The position numbers and the translations under genes are program-made. The notes beneath the pieces were generated by a model, which was given only the letters and a program-made list of their open reading frames with translations, had not been told where the DNA came from and ran no database searches. A DNA stretch of 64,000 bases from Diadema setosum (Eukaryota; Echinodermata; Echinoidea; Diadematoida; Diadematidae). Each line of letters opens with the position of its first letter. Position 1 is the stretch's first letter. Positions 34,268-46,501 of the stretch are shown one piece after another. The stretch is taken from NCBI GenBank assembly GCA_033980235.1, contig CM067067.1:13420401-13484400 (forward strand), in the 5' to 3' direction.

Positions 34268-35263
34268 CTAAAAAGAAAGTAAGAAATTGGTTTATTATCT
34301 TGTCAAGTTGTGTGCCTCTGCTTGGGACTGTCGCAGCTCATTTCCAGGATATCATTGCACAAAAGGCACCACGTAAAAGCAAACACTCTGATAAATTTCC
34401 CCCGTTGCTAGAGCGATTCAAATACTGACCCCGATAGTCTTTCACAGTCACGGTGTGCATTTTTCGTGAGATTTTTTAATAGCACTTTGATTACTATTAT
34501 GAAAGTTCAAGACACTTAATTTGTATTTACAGCAGCATTCCTTTCGTTTCAATTATCATTATCTGCATTACTTTCAATGTATGATGATTATCTGTTGCAC
34601 TTACAGTTCATCTCGATGATGCGAAAAACAGACACAAACAATATCATACTCTCTTATTAAGTGTTGGACAATACGTATCTGCCTTTGTTGCTGGCATTTA
34701 CAGACTTTTTTATTTCCTATTTAGTATGATTTCCTTTTTGCTCTTATACACAATAAATTAAGAAAATGGAATAAATAGTGTGCCATTGCGAATGTAAAGT
34801 TTATTTGCACAAATGCAGTAACCAATTACTAGGAGAAGAAAATCACCTCTCAAGCCTCTGAAAGCATTGTTCTTGGGATCGCTTGTCTTTGGTATTTCTT
34901 TTAGAAAGTGAAATTACACGGTCATCCTTGTCTCAACTTTTTATCTTATTGTTCTCGATTTATTGTCTAAACCGAGATTGACCTTAAAAGTATTGTTACA
35001 ATCAAGTGAAACAACAATGGTTTTAAAAGAGAATGTCGTAACCATGTCATTCTTTCCGTGATTCCAGATATCTTTTCCCAGATTATTGTATAAGAATGCA
35101 CAGAGAAATTTGTAAGCAAATGCCAATTCATTGTTGCTTCGATTTTCACGTGTGAATCGTGCAAAAACAGAAACAGAAACACGTTAGTCACACAGACACG
35201 TTTTCTTGTTTTCATCAAATATTGGTTTGGTAGGCATTTACATACTTCTCACCTTGTCCTTAC

Positions 35264-35308
35264 CTATTCACCATAACCATCGAAAATGTTGTGTTTGCCT
35301 TATGTTGC
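35264..35308 (-). CDS. Small exon candidate, minus strand
   Basis: 45 bp between the acceptor TATCTCCTTAG and the donor AG/GTAAGG. It reads QHKANTTFSMVMVN with split codons at both ends, and both phases fit: the leftover AG joins the first G of exon 34267 to make Arg. The pyrimidine tract is weak and so short an open segment is not unusual by chance; its value is mainly the consistent phase. Confidence 0.2.
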
Positions 35309-35495
35309 CTAAGGAGATACAGTTCACTGATGTGATTTTGTGTTCTCAAGTTCTTGTTCTCATCGAAAATACGACACATTGATATATAGCTGTCTTTCAT
35401 AGAGGACTGCCTTTTAAGACAAGCTACCTCAAAGATAAATGTACCACCCTTCTCCTCTCGGCCACTTCGTTTTATCCCTATAGTCTCAACGGGAT

Positions 35496-35654
35496 ATGCG
35501 AGCTGCAGTCAGTGTCAAGGTGAATTATCCCATTTGTAGCGACGGTTTGGATCACATAGCGGAGATCATCTCCGACGGTTTTCATCATCCGACTGTCGAG
35601 CCGGATTTCCGAAGGAAGCCTGACCTTTCGGATCTCGGATACGCACCGGTATAA
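35496..35654 (+). CDS. Small open frame in a CpG-rich segment
   Basis: ATG at 35496 opens 52 codons to TAA, encoding MRAAVSVKVNYPICSDGLDH and onward to a charged ..EPDFRRKPDLSDLGYAPV end. Amino-acid makeup is protein-like and the segment is far richer in CpG than its flanks. The stop codon lies inside a TATAAATA box (35650-35657), which argues that the segment is more likely promoter DNA than a gene, or that two transcripts abut here. No homology recognised. Confidence 0.2.
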   Translation: MRAAVSVKVNYPICSDGLDHIAEIISDGFHHPTVEPDFRRKPDLSDLGYAPV

Positions 35655-35706
35655 ATATCGTAAAATACGTGACTGAGAGCGTCATCTCCTCACACAACTC
35701 GAGATG
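35650..35706 (+). promoter_or_regulatory. Core-promoter-like site with TATA box
   Basis: TATAAATA (35650-35657) is followed 31 bases downstream by GTCATCTCC, close to an initiator, and then by an ATG at 35704 after CACACAACTCGAG. The ATG opens 47 codons (MISASERKQTSNKLRRYMNL..) that could be a first exon; a weak donor GCG/GTATAT lies inside it. The upstream 200 bp are CpG-rich. Spacing between TATA and initiator fits RNA polymerase II promoters. It is on the plus strand, opposite to the neighbouring exon candidates. Confidence 0.35.
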
Positions 35707-36991
35707 ATATCTGCGTCGGAAAGAAAACAAACAAGCAACAAACTAAGGCGGTATATGAATCTCTCGGAGTGTGATAAATTGCTCTTGTCGGCGGATTATA
35801 TGACATCCTTTCTTAATCTTCAGGAATTGTTATACTCTATATAGGGTGATGGCAGCTTCATGCCGTTGCTACATGCCACAGTTTTCCTTGTAAAAACGTG
35901 TGTAATGGCTCTGATCAACTTTGAACACGCCTTCAAACCAGGCTTCCACGTAGATATCATTTATCATAAACAGTATCTGATCTTTCGCGTCCAGCCTTGA
36001 ATTCCTTTTTTAATGAATCGTTTTTATTTGTGCGCTCTTTTGCTATGTGTCCATTTGTTTTCTCCAGTAATCAAATAAAAACAAATGTTTGGGACCGTTC
36101 TGAAGCCTTCTGATATAATCATCATTTTACATAATCATAGCCGATGGTTCCGTTGATGGTTTGCTATGCGGAATATTCAAATCAGTCACTCTGTCCACAA
36201 GTGGCATAATAATTTTTGCAGACCTTTAAACAGAGAAGGGTACATTTTCTAACTGGTACACATTGCAAAAAAAAAAAAAATGAGAAGTTTGCGTTGAATT
36301 AATTTCTGAGCTTGTTTGACTGGGGAATTGATAACTCCCAAGCACGGTTTAGATCGATTGTGGGTGTAGACGTTGACTTTTCTGTATTGTGTTCAGCGCA
36401 GAAGCAAGTGGCGCTCGAAAATTCGGCTAATTGTATTTGCCACTCTTACCGACGTCACTCTGTCCTTATTTATCTTACCCTCTTTTTTTTAAAACACAAT
36501 CACTCAGAATGGCATTACAGCTTCCACTTAAATATTTAATTATCAAGTCCATACGCCGACGGATATGGACGCATAACAAACGTTGGAGTAGATCATTTAT
36601 TTCGTGTATCACGCTGTGACAAATTGGTTCCGTGTGCAGACAGTAAAGAGAGATGCATCCTTGTTTTGGATACTTAGTTGGACCTTTCAAACAAACAACA
36701 TTTCCCTTTTAATTTACGTAACATACGGATAAAAGTAAGTAGTTCGAACGTAAAATGTCAGAAAAATGTATTCATTTGGAAAAGGCGGATGGATTGAAAC
36801 TGAAAATTGAACAACTAGATTTTCAAATAACGTCTGCAGCATGGAAACTCATGAAATTATGTACGAAGTGTAGTCTAATAATCCTGTCTCCTTGTATGAA
36901 CTCTACCCGATTCCACTTTCGACAGTATACATTCACTTTTCATTGATCATTTGATATCACGTTTAACAAACTTTCTGTCGTGCTGCTCATA

Positions 36992-37059
36992 TATAGATAT
37001 ATGTAAATATATAAATATATGAATATATAGATATATAGATATATAGATATATTTATATA

Positions 37060-37107
<48 letters not shown>
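36992..37107. repeat. ATATAG/AT microsatellite
   Basis: Irregular TATATAGA units pass into a pure (AT)n run (about 37062-37107). Confidence 0.85.
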
Positions 37108-37111
<4 letters not shown>

Positions 37112-37178
37112 GAGGAACAGTAAGAGGAATAATAATGTCAAAGCTACGCACCGATTTTCTCCTTCCTTTATCATATCT

Positions 37179-37181
<3 letters not shown>

Positions 37182-37224
<43 letters not shown>
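37182..37224. repeat. (AT)n microsatellite
   Basis: Pure AT run of about 40 bases, 75 bp after the previous array. Confidence 0.85.
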
Positions 37225-38251
37225 GACCGTTCATTCATTGTTTAACATCAAACATGAAGCGATATAATTAGTGTGCATAATGATTATGAAAAACGATAAA
37301 ACAATTTTCGTGAGTCAGTTTCAATATGAACACAGTTGTTCATTCAGTTGTATTTCCTTTGTCCATTCATTTATCATTAAATCATTTATCAGCAAAACAC
37401 GATGGGTTCCTAATCATAATAATGACTTGAATTATGAATATGATTCATTCGCATATGGAAAATCATAGAATGCTTTTATCTTGAAGTTTCATTTTGAAAG
37501 ATACATTGAATGGGCTCATATACATTCTTTTATTCATCTTTCATTTCTATCATTTATCCTCTGCATATCTTCGAAATCGATTGTTTCCCGTCATATTAAT
37601 GAGTTAAACTCGGCAAGCTGCACAATTCGAAAGTACCCTGAATCAATGTTTGCATAACACAAGCGAACGTTGGAAACGCAAACTCTCGCACTCTGCGCTA
37701 CATGTTTTTATATAGATACATGACCGGTGCGATTTCATTTTGGCGCCATTGGAACATAATCCGTCGGCATTCGTTAGTGTTTTCGACCTCTGCACCCATC
37801 AGTTTGGTAGTTATGGAATATCCGCGTTGCCAAGGTAATCTATAGAGACATGTTGTATCTCAATTCTACATTATCTTCTCTGTACAACTATGAGGATATC
37901 CAATTTAAACCACTGAACATGTGTTCCCTTCCTGTGCTTCTCTTGATCTGGTTGTAATGATTTTAAAAATGCTGGGTTCGTTTTCATTTCTAACTCCATT
38001 TTTTTTTTTTAATCCCGACTGAATTTTGGTGAAAGTACCATCCATTAAATCGATAGTAGGTCAGGGTCATTTTGTAATCGGTCATGGATTGACAACGATG
38101 CACAATGCATATTTGCATGAAATAATCCGAAACAAACAGGCCCTTTTTAAAGTTTACCAAAAAAGGTTGGTTTCTAATGTCTTGTTTTTGTATTCTCTCT
38201 TTATTTGATAATAAGACCAGCTGACATTGTCACACATCAATTTCATTGCAG

Positions 38252-38326
38252 GAAAACAATCCTGATGATCAAACCTCTGGAAATCGAGTGAAATACAACG
38301 GATGGAGTTATGTCGTCGTACAATAA
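38252..38326 (+). CDS. Possible terminal exon, plus strand
   Basis: The acceptor AATTTCATTGCAG is followed by 24 open codons (ENNPDDQTSGNRVKYNGWSY then VVVQ) to TAA, starting in phase 0. The residues look protein-like, but 24 codons after an acceptor-like site is within chance. It would lie inside an intron of the minus-strand gene if that model is right. No upstream plus exon with matching phase was found. Confidence 0.25.
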   Translation, partial: ENNPDDQTSGNRVKYNGWSYVVVQ

Positions 38327-38948
38327 CTGAAGTGTACGTAAAAGACTCGTCTTAAAAGTGTGCTAAGTGTGATATTTTAAGGATTCATTGATGTAACCAC
38401 ACTGTAAAAAGCTTTAAGGTGAAAACAAACCGTTTAAACTCCTGAAGAAAAAAAAAACAAAATTTTCTCAAAAGACGCTTTGCTAGCAAGAAACGGCTGC
38501 ACCAATAACCTATCGGTGTACGTGCCTTAAAGTGAATGAGAAGGGATGACGATGTATGGTAAATAAATAATTAGCCACTTAGAGATTGAAACCACTTTTT
38601 GCCTCTGTTTTACTTATTTCCAAGTGCGCTCTTCTTTTCTCACGGGTATCTTACGAGTACCCTTCCCTGCAAGATTTTTAAATCTTCATAAACTTGTCCT
38701 GGACTCACCAAATTGAGCTAGACAATGATACACTTAAATCTTCTACCAAAACAGATGCACACAAATAAAAGAAATCAGAAAAAAATTTTCATTTTCAGAT
38801 TAGTAATGCCTACACCCCTGCGTTACTGTCACTTATGTCTCTCTTTGACATGAATTATAGTTATGTGTTTCTTATGTCTTTAGGACCCTGCATATCCGAA
38901 GCCGTGGAAGCAAGTTTACTGCATTGAGGCATATCCCATCACGAGTAA

Positions 38949-39235
38949 TACGAGCTAGACACAAGCTGGTCATTGGAGAAAATGGTCCATGAGTCATACA
39001 CCCACGAGTCATACAGCCTAAGAACTAGACACTATAGGCAGATAAGGCCTAGTGTCTAGCTCGTGGACCGTATAGCTCGTGGGTCTTGTTCACTTGGTGT
39101 CACGCTTCTGGGCTGTATGATTCGTGAGCTGTATAACTTTTGGGCTCTATGACTCGTGGGTAGCATGGATCGTGGGCAGTATGACTCTTGGGTTGTATGA
39201 TAAGTGGGCGTCTTGCTCGTGACAGGCACCCAAAA
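38949..39235. repeat. Minisatellite of about 16 bp flanked by an inverted segment
   Basis: From about 39058 to 39225 there are about ten irregular copies of a unit near TCGTGGGCTGTATGAC. Upstream, inverted copies (GAGTCATACACCCACGAGTC, near 38990) face it across a hairpin around CTAGACACTATAGGC..GCCTAGTGTCTAG (39026-39060). CGAGCTAGACAC at 38950 is also inverted as GTGTCTAGCTCG at about 39053. Likely a fold-back mobile element whose interior expanded. Confidence 0.6.
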
Positions 39236-39682
39236 TACTTGGATTGGTTAACAAAAAAATAACATTATCACATGCACTACAATGATGAATGATTAACATA
39301 AACACGGACAGAAATCCCATTTGTACACGTGGTATATTTCCCAGACGGAATATTCGTCTCAGGTTGTGTGTGGCAGTGTGTGAGAAGGCTTATGTAGATA
39401 GAAAGGTATAGTCTCTTTTACAGGGAAAGCAAACGATGAACGTAGAATGTTCTCTTTGGTCGGGTAAGGTATTTCCCGTGATAACATTGCAGCTCATGAT
39501 GTGAAACCACAAGAATAAACATGACCCTTTTTCACTCTTTGTATGAAAAGATTACACAGGAAAGTTTCGGTACGTCATCAGTCTCGAGAAATGCAGCTAG
39601 TTCCACGGCATCAGTTTTGCGGAAATCATCTCGTGACACCGTTGGGTGATTTCTCAATAGCGTATGGATGATGCAACCTTAC

Positions 39683-39723
39683 ACGGCAGCTGGAAATAAC
39701 AGATAGAGCGCACTTCGGATAGA
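39683..39723 (-). CDS. Very short exon candidate, minus strand
   Basis: The acceptor TTTTCGTTTTGCAG is followed by 41 bp reading SIRSALYLLFPAA and two bases of a split codon, then the donor GT/GTAAGG. The hydrophobic SALYLLFPAAV (after joining to the next exon at 35308) could be a signal-peptide core. Phases match both neighbours in the model, but the evidence is thin. Confidence 0.15.
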
Positions 39724-40219
39724 CTGCAAAACGAAAATTCGTATGTTTAACTGTGTTGGCTCTCGCTTTCACTTCGTCTGGGAAACTTATTTCAGCAGAG
39801 ATAAAGCAGTGACTTTGGTTTGTGCTGTTAGACTTTGGAATCTTGGGAGGAGGCTGGGATTACAGAATAATAATAATATAAAAGAAGTTTCAAAAGTTAC
39901 GATATCAATATGATGAAGAGTATAGTACCTGAAAACAATGCTCCAGTTATGGGGTACACGGTTTGGAAGGATTTTCATGTGCATCGGTCGAGAGATATGT
40001 GTTGAGGACCAACAGAGGAAGAGACGCAGAGGATACGACGGAAATGTAGAACATGATGGGCCAATCTATTACGTAGATCAACTACGCGTGGAGACTACCG
40101 GGATATAGGGATTTGAACTTCAGAAAGTGTGCTGTGCCGGCTGAAGTAATAAAAGTTGCCCATCGTCCTGTGACGGTGTAATATGCAGGTCCACTGGCAA
40201 ATCTGAACGTCATACTTAC

Positions 40220-40237
40220 CTGTACGTGTACGTGCAT
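40220..40237 (-). CDS. Candidate first coding exon, minus strand
   Basis: The best donor in this part of the window, CAG/GTAAGTATG, closes a segment with ATG CAC GTA CAC GTA CAG, that is MHVHVQ, preceded by a (GA)n 5' leader. It ends in phase 0 as required by the 39723 exon. Whether it is transcribed cannot be told from sequence. Confidence 0.15.
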
Positions 40238-40280
40238 CTCTCTCTCTCTCTCCGTTCGTGCTTCCATATTGTGCTTGTGT

Positions 40281-40301
40281 AAACACACACATACACACAT
40301 A

Positions 40302-40348
<47 letters not shown>

Positions 40349-40362
40349 CATACATACATATA
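40281..40362. repeat. Compound (AC)n-(TA)n-(TACA)n microsatellite
   Basis: AC repeats (about 40281-40299) pass into TA repeats (40302-40344) and TACA repeats (40345-40362). Confidence 0.85.
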
Positions 40363-40799
40363 TGTATACATTTCATTTCCTCGCATTATGTCATACACTC
40401 AAAGTAATATACCTGTATAATGAAAGAAATGTATCTATATAATGATTGTATCCATCATACTCTCTGTTGCTGGTTTTTTGTTTATCATCTCTGGTTAATT
40501 TGATGTACCCCAAATTCAAGTAATAATTTTTAGAATTACATTAGTATTATTTGCATGCATTTTTTTAATATGATGTTTTTTATACTTATATATTTACTTA
40601 TACTTTCTTTGTCAATGTGTATTTTTGTATGATGATGTGCATCTGTGCATTTAAACCTTTGGTCGCCAGTCAGATTTTTAATAAAAACCTTTTTCAATTT
40701 AATTCAGCTATTATTTGCTTACTTCAAAAATAGTAGTCTCTACTTCTGTCTCATTTAAAACTTTTTTTTCTGTAAGTCATTACTAGTTATGTTCCAAAA

Positions 40800-40861
40800 T
40801 TCATCGTTTCATCTTGTGCCATGTTTATAAAAACGTGAGTAAATAATGTCAATTCAATTCA
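40800..40861 (+). mobile_element. Possible retrotransposon 3' tail
   Basis: GTAAATAATGTCAATTCAATTC at the end of this segment resembles the CAATTCAATTCAAT-type termini at 6042 and 23511. No other part of an element is recognised. Confidence 0.2.
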
Positions 40862-43800
40862 CTTGTCCCTCAATTCCCTCGGAGCAATCAGGTGTGCCGC
40901 TTTCAAGGTTAAATCCATCCTACACTTCAATTAAGATGGCTATACGTCTTTTTATCCTTTCCCCCGTCGCTTACATGAATACATAACTGTAGGCCTTTAC
41001 TATTTATACTCAACAGTTTTCCCCCCAAACGTGTTACATGATTGATAGTCTATTTCTGAGAGTGAGGACAGTGAATATTAATCAGTAACCACCGACGAAA
41101 AACAATCATTCCCGAATAACTCTCATATAGAAACCCATAGTAGTCCCCCCCCCCCTCCACGTACCATTACTAATGTTGTCATTTTGTTATCAGATTTAAC
41201 ACGTGCCTGTCAGTAGCTGTTGTTGAGGGTGTGAAAACGTCTCATGTCCGTTAATATCTTGGTATTAACTTGTCCTTTGGCATGTTGTCTAATCTGAATT
41301 ATGTATGTCTCTTGTAGATGGCAATCATTCTTCTTTATTCTTTCTTTTTCCACCCTTGTTAGTACTTTTCTTGGCTTTATAATCATACTTATTTCCCCAG
41401 CAGCCGTCAAATCAACTTGAACGCAAATACAACTGTCTAATATCAAGGTTTAATATAGCCGATATAAACTTCTGCAACGTCATCATGAACCTACTGTATT
41501 TGAAACCTTTCAACAAGTTACTTCCCCCTCAAAATGTATAAGTTCGCATGACTCGCGTTTCTCAGAAACGAGTGGAGAAATATTCGTTCCATATCTCCTT
41601 TAGATGTATCTCGATATCAAAACACCTTGAAACATTCCAAAATCTTACAAATGACCCTAAGCTATGTACACCGGAGGTAAGATTACCCTCTTTCTTCATA
41701 TTAATCTCTTTGTTTTCGGTATACATGTATGTATATATGTATTGAGGCCACGTTTAGAAGTCATTAAGCTGATAACAAGGGAGAGGCCACCCCCTCCCCC
41801 CCCCACCCATCCCACACACACACACACACACGCGCGCGCACACACACACACATACACACACACATGCACACCTTCATTTGCGAGACCGTCTCTCTTTCTT
41901 TTACCGGGAATTCTGGTAGGATTACTTACAAAGCCCAACTTTTCTGATTACCATGAGATGCCTGCTACAGCTATTTTTGTCCAAACCTCAGTCCTTAATC
42001 CCGCTCATACATCGTTCTCCAGGTCTCCCACGAAACTTTAATCACGTTAACACAATTACTTTCAAGGTTGATTTAATTGTGTAGGCACATTCACAGAAAT
42101 TTACGCGCACACCAACGCACTTCTGCATTTTTGCACACGCATAACATACATAATGCTCCTTGTATATTAACACTATCGAACATATACAACGCTTAAAAGC
42201 TCATTCGCCTACCAGTCGTTCTACAGGAATTGAATGAGTGATACAGGCTATAAGGAAGGAAGGACCGGAGTGTATAGAAGAAAGCGGGAATTTGTAGAAG
42301 AAAAAAAAATACAGCAACTGGAACAGACGACATGCGTATCAGGATCCCATACGGACAATGTATGCGTTGAATAAAAGAAGGATGTACGGTATCATAAAAA
42401 GGGACGTGGGTGGATTCATATGGATTTCAAAGTGCCTCAACTTGCAAATTGTTCATTCTCCAATGAACACTTAGATGCGGAGATTCAGGTCATTTCAGTC
42501 TCTCATGAAACCAATGAAACGGATTGGAACGCCCCGAGTAAAAATTGCAATGACTTTATTGATTCATTTGAACAGCAAATTCTACTTTTCTTCTTACAGA
42601 AACAAATTATACATGAAGGACATGAGTAATTCAAGCTACCGGCAATGTCAGACAAACGTGGTTGTATCACTTGTTATCAGAACTACAAGCATTATTTTCA
42701 TATCATCAGTACAAACTGTTGAAAGTGTTGTTTTTGATAATAATTCAACCGATAACCGAAAAAAGCCACTTTATGAGCATCCCTCATACATGACTAAAAG
42801 CTATCAGAAAACGGGTTTCTCATGTGAAAGAGCACATTTCGTTAGCTTTTTTTCCCTTCCTACAGTTTAATTTAAAACTGATTATGTACATCTGTCTTTA
42901 AGTAGAGATAAGCTAGGTATGTCGTTTACTCGGTTTCCGAGAAAGGCTTGTATTTGGTTCGCTTTCGATGTGCGGAATCATTTTGTACAATGTATTTACA
43001 TGACTAGAATAATTAATGTCTTCCATTTGCAACAAAAAAAAACAACATCTCAGTACCGCTGGCACTGAAAAATGAACTTTGGTGAAGAAATTAGTTTAAT
43101 TCGTCGTTCACAAAAAGACAATCGAGAAAGAAGCAGACCATGACACCGTCAAAAGTGAAATGATTATACAATTTACCGATAATGAGAATAATAACATTAA
43201 TGATAATGGTGATCATATCGTATTGTCATTACAATCATCATAATATCAATGACACTACCCTCATATTGGGGACACTTTGTACATCTTTCACATAAGAGCT
43301 GTTTGCTAGACGCGATTCTAATAAAAAGGTATCTAATCGTGTCTGCTGAATATGTAACATACGAATTGCTAATCCCTCTTGCCAGGACATCATGTAACAA
43401 CCCCCCTAATAGACATGGTATTGTTCGTTCATTTATAGGCACTCCATTCTTTAAGAGTTCTAGTCTGTGCAAACTTGAGCACGCCTCATAATTCCATTTT
43501 CTGCCACCAACTCGACCACGAATTGCTGAAAACCAAGCAAGCACATATTAACGAGTATTTATAAATAGCACGGAACGATCAGCAATGATTAATCATTTGT
43601 TAGGTGCACACGTTATCTGAGAGCCGTCTTTACAGAGTTTGATATGCCTTCTATAGAACTATCGCCAACCAATAATACGAATCAGACACACATCAGCCCT
43701 AACAATGATAATAATATATAAACTATCAAAGAATAAACTGCACATATCAGATGATATTATATCAGCAATTGACGGTTCCATTGTCATTTCACTCGCTATG

Positions 43801-46501
43801 TGAACTCCAAGTTTGAAATACATGTACTCAAGTCGCTGCAATTAGACAGCTTTTAAACAGCATCCGCTACCAAATCGTGTATTCGACAGTGTAGGCCGAC
43901 ACTCATGTCTTGTTCACAATCCCGTCATGGGGTACTACTACAAGTTTCGGACGCTTCTGTATAATTAGTGTCAAACCAAAAGTTTTCACATTCAAAAGTT
44001 GTTCTTGATTTTTTTTTTTGACGATTCTACGTTTCAAACATGATGATAATGCTGTCAATGAATTTCTGGATTTTATGAACAACATTTTGATTAGAGATCC
44101 AAAGAGGATTGCAGTTTTATCATGATTATTTGACTTTGGCGTGGACAAATATTACCAACTGATACGAATGTGGTATAGTAAATGCAGTCACTCTTTATCA
44201 AGATGTATGCAGTTTTCTTTTTTTATAGTCGAATCTGAATGATAGTGGGATTATATATCTCAAGTGTAGTTATCGGTGGATGTATTCAATCAGTTTTCAT
44301 AATGTATATCAGACTTAGATTTATGTTACTCGGGTATGACTAGGTGCTATAGTATCCGAAAATTCAACACAGTATATTCAGAGGGATCCCCCCCCCCCCC
44401 GAATATGACGTATAGGTGTATTATCAACTATTCGAGCAGCTTGCCTTCTCGATCAATATCTTGCCTAGACAATTTGATGATTTTTATTTTCGGGGTTGAG
44501 AATCTTCAAATTTCGCAAACTTACAATAGGCAAAAAAGGAACTCTTTATTTTTTGTTTTCAAAAATGTTCTTTTCCATTTCCATGGATTAGTTTTTGTGC
44601 ATTTTGTAGCATTATTCGTCTTTTGTTGACAGATATGTGAAACTGACACAACTGGCAACATATCTAATGGTTTCTATGGGGAAAGTAACCAAACATAGTT
44701 CTTATATTCTTGTGTTCGATTTCAGCTACACCTTGCAACCAATATAAACCACTCACTCAAAACGGTTTCATACTTAGTGGGTCTTAAGAATAAGGAAAGC
44801 TGACATATTCATGTAAAAATACAAACATGCATATCCAGGACAACTCTTTTTTCTTTTTGGTAACTTACACGTTGTAGTTAAAATAAAAATGTAACGCCTG
44901 TTAATCGCTAATATCAGGCAGAAATGTGTGGCTTATAAGACATGTCAAATTTCCCATGAAATAGCCTCTAAGATAACTCACGAAATGAGATAATTCTCCG
45001 TGTCATAATAAATACCCAGCGGTGGAATGTGTGACATTTTTGTTCAAAATGCCAAATGTGTATTCACCCCCTGCGTGGTGTTTTGCTCTATAGCTAAATA
45101 CAGATTGGTTATAAGCTTTCTTTTTTTTTTGGGGGGGGGAGTTTATACGGCTATATATAAACTATATGTAACACGATTATTTAGAAATAACTTTTGAAAG
45201 CTTTTTGATAATCTACCAAAGAAGGGCAATTTGTTTTATTCGGTCATATCGCTCTCCTCTTCTGACAAGTGCTTGAGGGTATATACGGGATGCATTGGAA
45301 ATTTTCTTGGGTACCCGATCTCGTATGTGTGTGTGCGCTCGAATGTGCGTCCTTTATGTGCATGTGTGTATATATTATGACGACCACGTAGGGGCCTACA
45401 AGTTCATTCATATGTAAAGAGATGATGATATTAGCTGAAGTAAACCCATTAGTGTTAGTCTGTCGTGCAGAAACTTTCTTTAGCACGACCATGGCCAGTA
45501 GGAAAACACTGCCCAAGGCTATATCATGAAGAAAAGATAATCATCGTAATTGGGACGGCTATGAGAGGACACGTAAAAACAAAGAACAAAAGCAAAGCAC
45601 AATAACGCTATCCGGGAAAGTTAATCTTGAAATCATTCTCATCAACGTCAATCATATATAGAAAGGGATGAGAATTTGCCGCATGTTGTCTAGCCATTAC
45701 AGGCAATTAAATAACAGCGAGCTGGTGCAGTGGGGCACGGTTTGATAGTGTTCACAGTTGGAAAATTTGAGTTCGCATGGTCCCACATGCTGCCAGAGTC
45801 GTTAATATTGTGTAAGTGTTCAGCTATAAAAACACTAGGATTGAAAATGATTATACGCCAAATGCTTCAAAACTTGAAAACTTATGAGTTACTGGATTCA
45901 CCATACTCCGTATATCATAAGGCGGTAGAGTTAGGATAAAGTATTCAGTATATGATTCATTAGATCTGGTGACAATGTCCATGTATCTCAGGATAGTTAC
46001 AATATCATTATCGTTTTTTCTTTCTTTCTTTCTTTTTTTTTCCAGAAGGGTACTTTCATGGATTTGACCCGGTAGCTGAAGTCAACAAAGTTCGACAATT
46101 TCTGACAGTGAGCCACAAAAAAAAATGTCATAAAGAGTATCATGAAAGCATGCAGAAAACCTTAGTCCTCATGATCAGCTTTCTGAAGTTGCTATTGAAA
46201 GTCAAGTGACCCAGATATTATACCATATTTTATTCAAAAACCAATATTATACAGAAAAACGCGTATATACATGTAAGGATAACGCTTACCTGCTTATCAT
46301 GTAATGACACTCGTAGTAAAATAGTGGAAATTATTTTATTTTGCTTCACGTGGTTATCGTGATTGTCACAGTCTTAAACAATCAACAGCATGGTCAGCAT
46401 AGTCAGAGTAAAACAAAGCCTTAGAACTCAAATCATCTCGCAGCTTCATACGCATTAAAGAACAACATGGTCTTTTATCACCGCCCACTTTACAGAGCTA
46501 T
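40862..46501. other. Long stretch without recognisable gene
   Basis: Contains a (CA)n array with a GCGCGC centre (about 41812-41868), C runs near 41147 and 44390-44400, and otherwise AT-rich unique-looking sequence. Open frames such as 42420-42629 (69 codons, plus) and 41210-41446 (78 codons, minus) look somewhat protein-like but have no splice or domain support. Confidence 0.4.
41812..41868. repeat. (CA)n microsatellite with CGCG interruption
   Basis: CA repeats interrupted by a short CGCGCGC segment; preceded by a C-rich stretch. Confidence 0.85.

Noticed and set aside
37182..37224. CRISPR-like spacing of AT arrays
   Set aside because: These are simple microsatellites without constant repeats and unique spacers.
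37800..37835. 32-bp plus-strand mini-exon between CACCCATCAG and CAAG/GTAATC
   Set aside because: Its phase cannot join the candidate terminal exon at 38252 without a stop codon.
42420..42629. 69-codon plus-strand open frame starting MDFKVPQ
   Set aside because: The peptide looks plausible but there is no promoter, splice or homology support that I can see; kept out of the gene list.
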